Positions 5,393 through 9,735 of a stretch of DNA of 9,735 nucleotides are shown in pieces. The translations under genes and the position numbers were made by a program. Positions within the stretch are counted from its first letter, which is position 1. Each line of letters starts with the position of its first letter. The notes beneath the pieces are model-generated. The model saw only the letters and a program-made list of their open reading frames with translations. It did no database searches and was not told the DNA's origin. This DNA is from JBBIGV01 sp037447335. Lineage in GTDB: Bacteria; Bacteroidota; Ignavibacteria; Ignavibacteriales; Ignavibacteriaceae. Location: assembly GCA_037447335.1 (NCBI GenBank), contig JBBIGV010000094.1:1-9735 (forward strand), given 5' to 3'.

Positions 5393-6769
5393 AGTTATCT
5401 CCTTTTCATTTTGTTTATGAATTTTGTTAAATCTGTTTAAGTAAGCTTTTAGAATTGCAGCACGTGTCCTGTTAACATTTTGTTCTGCTCTTATTCTTCT
5501 TACGCATTGATGTATTAATGATGTGGGATATTGTGTTCCGTCAATTATACTTTCGATAACAGCACTGGCAAGATTCGGTGGGACATTTTCCATTTTGTAT
5601 CTAAAAGCAGTGGCAGAAAGAATCTGATAGAGACTTAAGTATTTAGGTTCCTTTGGACCGTGAATTATTTCAAAATCATCAAAATGTTTTTTGATGTTCA
5701 TTCCGAATTTCTCAACTGAGGGGGCTTTCCAGAATCTAACCGATATTCTCGCAGCGTTTGGTGAAAGCCCTAAAACATAAAAGTGGTTTGTTTTATCTAC
5801 TGGTCTTCTTCCGGTAAATATTGAGCTAATGAAAGACTCAATTACGTTTACACCTTTATCCGGATCGTCATCATCCGTTTTTTGAAATGCAATAACCCAC
5901 GATAATACTTCTTCTGGATTATATTCCTCTGTTTTCTTTTCTGCCCAGAATAGAACGGTTGTGTTGGCGATAATTTTTTTATTAGTTGTAGAGTTGATTA
6001 GATGTTTAAGCGCAGTACTATACGAAGCTTCTGCTTTAATTGATACTGGTGCATTATAAGCTTGCTCTTTACCATAAGAATCATATCCTGAATTCTTCTG
6101 GAAAGCTACTAATCGGGCACTGCTTTTTGATCCTAAAATTGGTGTGGGGGTATGTAATCTTGAAACGACATTTCTTTCCCCAGTTATTAAACAAGGTTGA
6201 ATAATATTTTGATCATCATCTTCTTTTCCGTTAAATACTAAACTAGATTTTTGATAATCAGCAACTACATGCCTTTGAGGAATAAGTTCAGTATCTCTAT
6301 CAAGTCTAAAAGTTACATTGCACCCAGCAATTTTTGAACAATCTTGCCAAGCTGGATGATTCTTTACTTCTTCAATCTGATCCATATTATAAAAAGATAG
6401 CACAGCATTTACTCCTTCATCGTTCTTTACAGCCTCTGGTAGGTTGTTGATTACTGTAAGAAAAGATTGATGTTGCTTTAATGCCATCTCAACAGATTCT
6501 TCTGAATCATTCTTGGGATGTCTAAGAACATATCCTGTATGGTCCCATAATAAATAAGCTGTCTGCCAAGAGTTAGAACCAGAACGTGCTATTGATTTGG
6601 GAAGTAGAAAATGTTTTCCCTTCCTTCCTTCTCTCAAGTCTTGAAGATCAGCAAACTTACCTTCTTTATTAATGATGATTACAAATTTAATTTCTTTTAA
6701 TTCAAATCCTTCCTGCGGGAGTGACTTTCTTTTTCTTTGATAATAATCATACAACGCTTGTAATATCAT
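5042..6769 (-). CDS. cas8c: Cas8c (Csd1), Cascade large subunit
   Basis: A 575-residue large subunit that recognises the PAM and helps open the target duplex. The N-terminus fits Csd1: ILQALYDYYQRK, then LPQEGFELKEIKFVIIIN, GKHFLLPKSIARSG and AYLLWDHTGYVL. Central landmarks are NAPVSIKAEASYSTALKHL and ANTTVLFWAEKK (about 260-290), and FYVLGLSPNAARISVRFW (about 345). The last 116 residues match the small-subunit region and can be translated separately (see cas11c). The ATG overlaps the cas5 stop as ATGA (6769-6766), with AGGAG at 6782-6778 inside the end of cas5, so the two are translationally coupled. No frameshift or large deletion is seen. Confidence 0.96.
   Translation of the reverse strand: MILQALYDYYQRKRKSLPQEGFELKEIKFVIIINKEGKFADLQDLREGRKGKHFLLPKSIARSGSNSWQTAYLLWDHTGYVLRHPKNDSEESVEMALKQHQSFLTVINNLPEAVKNDEGVNAVLSFYNMDQIEEVKNHPAWQDCSKIAGCNVTFRLDRDTELIPQRHVVADYQKSSLVFNGKEDDDQNIIQPCLITGERNVVSRLHTPTPILGSKSSARLVAFQKNSGYDSYGKEQAYNAPVSIKAEASYSTALKHLINSTTNKKIIANTTVLFWAEKKTEEYNPEEVLSWVIAFQKTDDDDPDKGVNVIESFISSIFTGRRPVDKTNHFYVLGLSPNAARISVRFWKAPSVEKFGMNIKKHFDDFEIIHGPKEPKYLSLYQILSATAFRYKMENVPPNLASAVIESIIDGTQYPTSLIHQCVRRIRAEQNVNRTRAAILKAYLNRFNKIHKQNEKEITMGLDPTNKNAAYRIGRLFAALEKIQERANPGINTTIRDRFYGAASSTPISVFPRLLSLKNSHLKKLSDGEKKYYEKLIGAIMSEISSFPANLSLPDQAHFAVGYYHQRQDFYTKKS
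5399..5404 (-). promoter_or_regulatory. Internal ribosome binding site for cas11c
   Basis: AAGGAG on the minus strand (5404-5399), with a 6-nt spacer (ATAACT) before the ATG at 5392. The codons involved encode Lys-Glu-Ile-Thr of Cas8c, so the site is embedded in coding sequence. Confidence 0.8.
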
Positions 6770-7524
6770 TTTCTTATCTCCTCACTTGTGTAATGTGGAA
6801 TATCAACAACACCGTTTTCAATTTTTGCTTTGAAGAACATTGGCTTGGGATTATTCAAATCAGTAAAGTCCATATCATAAATCATAAAGCCAAGTTCTCT
6901 AGTTTCATCAATTGTTTCAACCAGGTTATTTTCAAAATCTTTTATTAATTTGAAGTTGCAGCTAAACTCACGTGTACCAAGGTAAGGTTGATTAAAACAC
7001 TGTCCTTTTGATGCTCTACGTTCAAATATTGCAAGATATTTTCCCGGTGTTTCATCTTGTCTGTACGCATCATTCCTTTCTTCCCAATCTTTAATTTCCT
7101 GAAGCATAAATTCTCTTTCTTCTGGGTCCCAAAGATATTCAGGAACCGCTTTATGATTATTATTTTTTCTTTCGGCAGTCGGAATAAATTCAAGCACAGC
7201 ATAAAATCTATATTTAACATCCCGAAGAAAATATCCGGCACGCTGCTGGCGATTATCTTCAATGATAATTCCGGTTTTATTAGAGGCTACAGAACCCACC
7301 TCATTTCTCCTTACAGATATCCATTTGATAGGATTTAATATTTCAATTTTAGTTGGATGCCATCGGATTGCAGGTTTCCACAATATTGATTCGAACACTG
7401 CTCGTACTGCTGAGGGTGTTGGGACATCATAGCTTACTCTTTCTACTTTCATTTCTGGACGTGTATAGCAGGCGTAATCTCCCCAGACCTCAAGGCAGAA
7501 TGGTTTGTGGTTTAAATTGTTCAT
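6766..7524 (-). CDS. cas5: Cas5c (Cas5d), pre-crRNA processing endoribonuclease and Cascade subunit
   Basis: A 252-residue RAMP protein. In type I-C there is no Cas6; Cas5 cuts each repeat at the base of its hairpin and stays on the 5' handle. The N-terminus is typical: FCLEVWGDYACYTRPEMKVE (residues 9-28), then SYDVPTPSAVRAVFESILWKP and KIEILNPIKWISVRRNEV. GKYLAIFERRASKGQCFNQP and YLGTREFSC (161-189) form the conserved second half. Against the Bacillus halodurans enzyme as I recall it, catalytic Tyr46 aligns with Leu48 here. Lys116 is kept as Lys162 and His117 is replaced by Tyr163. I recall Leu at the first position in other I-C Cas5 proteins too, so this may be a normal variant. AGGAG at 7537-7533 lies 8 nt before the ATG. 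The stop overlaps the cas8c start. The transposase element separates it from cas3. Confidence 0.96.
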   Translation of the reverse strand: MNNLNHKPFCLEVWGDYACYTRPEMKVERVSYDVPTPSAVRAVFESILWKPAIRWHPTKIEILNPIKWISVRRNEVGSVASNKTGIIIEDNRQQRAGYFLRDVKYRFYAVLEFIPTAERKNNNHKAVPEYLWDPEEREFMLQEIKDWEERNDAYRQDETPGKYLAIFERRASKGQCFNQPYLGTREFSCNFKLIKDFENNLVETIDETRELGFMIYDMDFTDLNNPKPMFFKAKIENGVVDIPHYTSEEIRK

Positions 7525-7596
7525 AAATTTTTCTCCTGTTTTTAGGAATTAATCTCCATTTTGTTTCTAATGTGGGATGAATTTTATTTTATTAAT

Positions 7597-7763
7597 TATT
7601 TCGTACCCACGGGACTGAATTTATCGGTTAATAGTTTTTCTATAAATATATCGCCCCTAACGAGGCTATTTTAAAACTCATTCTCTTGTCCCGATGGGGA
7701 CAAAATATCTCTAGATTAAATGTTCTCCCCCAAAAAACGAAATCCCGTAGGGATGACATATTA
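7597..7763. repeat. Left hairpin array (four CCC/GGG stems)
   Basis: The four stems are 7603-7615 (GTACCC/GGGAC, one bulge), 7653-7666 (GCCCC/GAGGC, one mismatch), 7686-7703 (TTGTCCC-GATG-GGGACAA, perfect) and 7742-7754 (ATCCC-GTA-GGGAT, perfect). Shared words with the right array appear in the same order: TATTTCGT, TTTTCTATAAATAT, TTGTCCCGAT, and CATATTA near the end (ATATATTA in the right copy). That makes it a diverged direct copy of the array at 8238-8446. Facing the cas5 promoter side, it may also affect readthrough from cas3. Confidence 0.75.
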
Positions 7764-7764
7764 T

Positions 7765-8226
7765 TTACCTAACATCGATTAAAATATATTTCTCATCGTA
7801 AGGGAGATCATATCTTTTTAACATCTCTATATATTCTTCTCTGAACGTTTTCTTTTTATGATGCTGCTCCTGATTAATTATGTATTTAACAACGGCATCT
7901 AATTGCGAATGTGAAAATGAAAAAGCTCCATAGCCAGCTTGCCAATTAAATTTTCCTCTAACAAATTTCATTTTATTTATCCATTTGGAGGAATTTGTTT
8001 TAATATCTTGAAGCAAATCGGGAATTAGCTGATGAGGTTTGTAACCTATTGCAATATGCAGATGATTAAATGTGCCGTTTATTGCGATTAGTTTATGTCC
8101 GTTATTTTTGATAATTCCTGTGATGTATTTATATAATTCATCTTTCCATTCAGGCTGGATAAGAGAAATTCTGTTCTGAACAGCAAAAACAAGGTGAAGA
8201 TAAATTTGTGTAAATGTGTTAGCCAT
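7765..8226 (-). CDS. tnpA: IS200-like Y1 (HUH) transposase
   Basis: A 153-residue single-domain HUH transposase, normal length for IS200/RAYT proteins, which cut and rejoin single-stranded DNA at hairpin ends. The start MANTFTQIYLHLVFAVQNR matches the first strand of the family. The metal-binding HUH motif is His55-Leu56-His57 in FNHLHIAIG. The catalytic tyrosine is Tyr115 in VVKYIINQEQHHKKKTF, with Gln119 downstream. WQAGYGAFSFS (95-105) is also conserved, and the C-terminus LPYDEKYILIDVR is intact. GAGG at 8235-8232 sits 5 nt before the ATG. There is no accessory tnpB gene. The intact reading frame suggests recent or maintained activity. REP-type transposase rather than a free-moving IS200 is favoured by the repeated hairpin arrays on both sides. 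Confidence 0.93.
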   Translation of the reverse strand: MANTFTQIYLHLVFAVQNRISLIQPEWKDELYKYITGIIKNNGHKLIAINGTFNHLHIAIGYKPHQLIPDLLQDIKTNSSKWINKMKFVRGKFNWQAGYGAFSFSHSQLDAVVKYIINQEQHHKKKTFREEYIEMLKRYDLPYDEKYILIDVR

Positions 8227-8237
8227 AGCGACCTCTC

Positions 8238-8446
8238 TATTTCGTCTCTAAAGGGACTCAGGTTTTGTTGGGTGATTTATTTTCTATAAATATTTCATCC
8301 CTAAAGGGATTCCATTTATTCTATGAATTCTTTACCCAAAAAGAACTTAATTTGGTTTTTGTGTTCTCCTTGTCCCGATAGGGACATAATATTTATAGAA
8401 ACAGATCAGCCCATAAAAAACGGAGTCCCGCAGGGACGATATATTA
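8238..8446. repeat. Right hairpin array (four CCC/GGG stems)
   Basis: The four stems are 8244-8257 (GTCTC-TAAA-GGGAC, one T-G pair), 8297-8310 (ATCCC-TAAA-GGGAT, perfect), 8371-8386 (TGTCCC-GATA-GGGACA, perfect) and 8425-8437 (GTCCC-GCA-GGGAC, perfect). Order, loop sizes for the last three stems and much flanking sequence match the left array. It is about 40 bp longer, mostly between the second and third stems. Located just after the cas3 stop codon, these stems could lower transcription from cas3 into cas5. Confidence 0.75.
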
Positions 8447-8478
8447 ACCCTTAACTTAATTCATCACAATTGAATACA

Positions 8479-9735
8479 TTACACAACTCCATCACCGATT
8501 ATCCAATCTGATTCATTGCAAAGCAATCCTAATCCCGGCTTATATAAATTTGGGTCGCTCTGAACCCAATAACCATTAATATTTTCTACATAACCGGCTT
8601 CATTGATTTTGTTAAAAATATAAATGGGAACGTTTATGATGTATCGCTGCAATTTTCTCAATAAACCTTTTGAAGCCCCTGCGTATCTTAATTGTTCAAT
8701 TAAATATAAATTACTTTTACTGCTTTTCTTGCTTTCATATTGCACGATAATGCTAAACTGTTTTTTGTCATCAATCATATTAAACTTCTCTGCAAAGGTT
8801 CTGAACTGGAAATCGAATGTTGTAGTATCTTTTACGAGTTGACTGTAAAAATCAGCTTCATCGAACGAATTGAGATTAGAGTAGAGATATTTGAAATATT
8901 CCGAATAAAGACCTGGTGTGAATTCTGCATTTTGATATTTACGAAGCATTGCTTTACCAGCATCTTCACATTTTCTTAAAAATCCTGAAGGTGATGGTTT
9001 GGGAGGGACAAACACAAACACTTTCCCCGGCTCGTTAAGTTTATTTTCTCTGTTACATCTTCCTGCAGCTTGAACAATTGAATCTATTCCCGTTAATGCG
9101 CGAAAGACAACGGGGAAATCTATATCTACCCCTGCTTCAACAAGTTGAGTGCTGATTACCCTTATTAGTTCATTGTTCTTGAGCTTGAGTTTTATTTCTG
9201 AAATAATTTCACTCCTCTCTTCGCCACACATATAACCGGAAAGATGGATTGTATCCTTGGGCATTAATGAGTGCAGCTGTCTGCAATCGTCCCTTCGGTT
9301 TACAATGCAAAGAACTTGCTGTAATTTTGATATATCACTGGCAATACCTTCCCACGTGGAAGGTGTATTCAATTCTTTGGGTAAAATAAATTCAACACGT
9401 TTAAAATCTTTTGCAAGAGAATCCGGGTTATCAATTATTTCTGTTACGTTTTCAAGCCCTTCAATAATATTAGGTTGAGTTCCAATTTTTCCTTGAAACG
9501 CTGGTTGAGTTGCCGACATCAAAAGAACCGTAACTCCGAAATAGTCAACTAATCCTTTTAATATAGAAATAATTGGCCGGAAATATCCTTGTGGCAGCAT
9601 TTGTGCTTCATCTAAGATTATAATGCTGTTTGCAATATTGTGAAGCTTTCTGCAAACCGAAGTTTTATTACCAAACAATGAATCGAACAATTGAACATTA
9701 GTCGTAACTATAATTGGTGCATCCCAATTTTCAGA
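8479..9735 (-). CDS. cas3: Cas3 helicase-nuclease, C-terminal part (cut by window edge)
   Basis: The frame is open from the window edge to the TAA at 8481-8479, 418 codons. The TTG at 9690 is internal: the 15 codons before it read SENWDAPIIVTTNVQ, which is conserved Cas3 sequence. Cas3 is the effector recruited by Cascade; it unwinds and shreds target DNA. The visible part carries superfamily 2 helicase motifs: DEAQ box (residues 42-45 of the visible part), SAT (74-76), the IVNRRDD region (about 144-150), EAGVDID (200-206) and QAAGRCNR (222-229), followed by the Cas3 C-terminal domain. The HD nuclease domain and Walker A motif would lie beyond the right edge. The C-terminus ends normally and shows no break. 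In an ordinary I-C operon cas5 would follow at once; here a transposase element intervenes. Confidence 0.96.
   Translation of the reverse strand, partial: SENWDAPIIVTTNVQLFDSLFGNKTSVCRKLHNIANSIIILDEAQMLPQGYFRPIISILKGLVDYFGVTVLLMSATQPAFQGKIGTQPNIIEGLENVTEIIDNPDSLAKDFKRVEFILPKELNTPSTWEGIASDISKLQQVLCIVNRRDDCRQLHSLMPKDTIHLSGYMCGEERSEIISEIKLKLKNNELIRVISTQLVEAGVDIDFPVVFRALTGIDSIVQAAGRCNRENKLNEPGKVFVFVPPKPSPSGFLRKCEDAGKAMLRKYQNAEFTPGLYSEYFKYLYSNLNSFDEADFYSQLVKDTTTFDFQFRTFAEKFNMIDDKKQFSIIVQYESKKSSKSNLYLIEQLRYAGASKGLLRKLQRYIINVPIYIFNKINEAGYVENINGYWVQSDPNLYKPGLGLLCNESDWIIGDGVV

Larger units (their letters stand above)
7597..8446 (-). mobile_element. IS200-like transposase with flanking hairpin arrays (REPtron-like)
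   Basis: The unit consists of a Y1 transposase gene bounded on both sides by related hairpin arrays in the same orientation, set between cas3 and cas5. The left array ends at the transposase stop codon and the right one starts at its ribosome binding site. This is the arrangement of REP sequences with REP-associated tyrosine transposases (RAYTs). Exact boundaries are uncertain, because the true ends of such elements are the hairpins themselves and no target duplication is formed. Bases 7541-7596 and 8447-8478 outside it show nothing clear apart from the cas3 end. Confidence 0.65.

Noticed and set aside
7557..7559. Five-codon open frame (MEINS) just before cas5 as a leader peptide
   Set aside because: Too short and unsupported; no attenuator structure or regulatory codons are seen.
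9688..9690. TTG at 9690 as the start of a separate 403-residue helicase
   Set aside because: The frame is open and clearly Cas3-like up to the window edge, so this is an internal codon.

Overview
The window holds most of a type I-C (Dvulg-type) CRISPR-Cas locus. Nearly everything is read on the minus strand, in the order cas3 (C-terminal part, running off the right edge), cas5c, cas8c with an internal cas11c start, cas7c, cas4, cas1, cas2, leader, and a short array of three repeats and two spacers. The DNA is AT-rich, the cas genes mostly carry clear AAGGAG/AGGAG ribosome binding sites, and the gaps contain many small CCC/GGG hairpins. This would suit an environmental bacterium of the Bacteroidota-Chlorobi-Ignavibacteria type, but that is a guess from style, not from a marker gene.

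Layout from left to right. 1-152 is a decayed C-terminal tail of a DDE transposase (IS1182/IS5-like). 153-322 is non-coding with two near-identical 18-bp motifs that may be IS ends. 323-487 is the CRISPR array, and 488-666 is the leader. 667-2049 holds cas2 and cas1. 2050-2320 is a gene-free gap with nested inverted repeats. 2321-3019 is cas4, which carries an in-frame palindromic insertion of about 71 bp. 3024-3869 is a BRO-family gene broken by three in-frame stop codons. 3897-7524 is the Cascade block cas7c, cas8c/cas11c and cas5c. 7541-8478 holds an IS200-like Y1 (HUH) transposase flanked on both sides by homologous four-hairpin arrays in direct orientation. 8479-9735 is the helicase part of cas3.

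How the parts work together. Cas5c should cut the pre-crRNA at the base of the repeat stem, leaving the 11-nt handle TGGATTGAAAC. Cas5c, Cas7c, Cas8c and Cas11c form Cascade on that crRNA. Cas3 is recruited to unwind and degrade the target. Cas4, Cas1 and Cas2 capture new spacers and insert them next to the leader. All cas reading frames seen here are open.

The unusual aspect is how much foreign DNA the operon carries: a transposase with repeats between cas3 and cas5, a BRO gene between cas7 and cas4, a palindromic element inside cas4, a possible MITE between cas4 and cas1, and an IS relic beyond the array. None of these breaks a cas frame. I do not see a clearly new defence system. The points most worth following are the cas4 insertion, the BRO cargo and the transposase-hairpin element.
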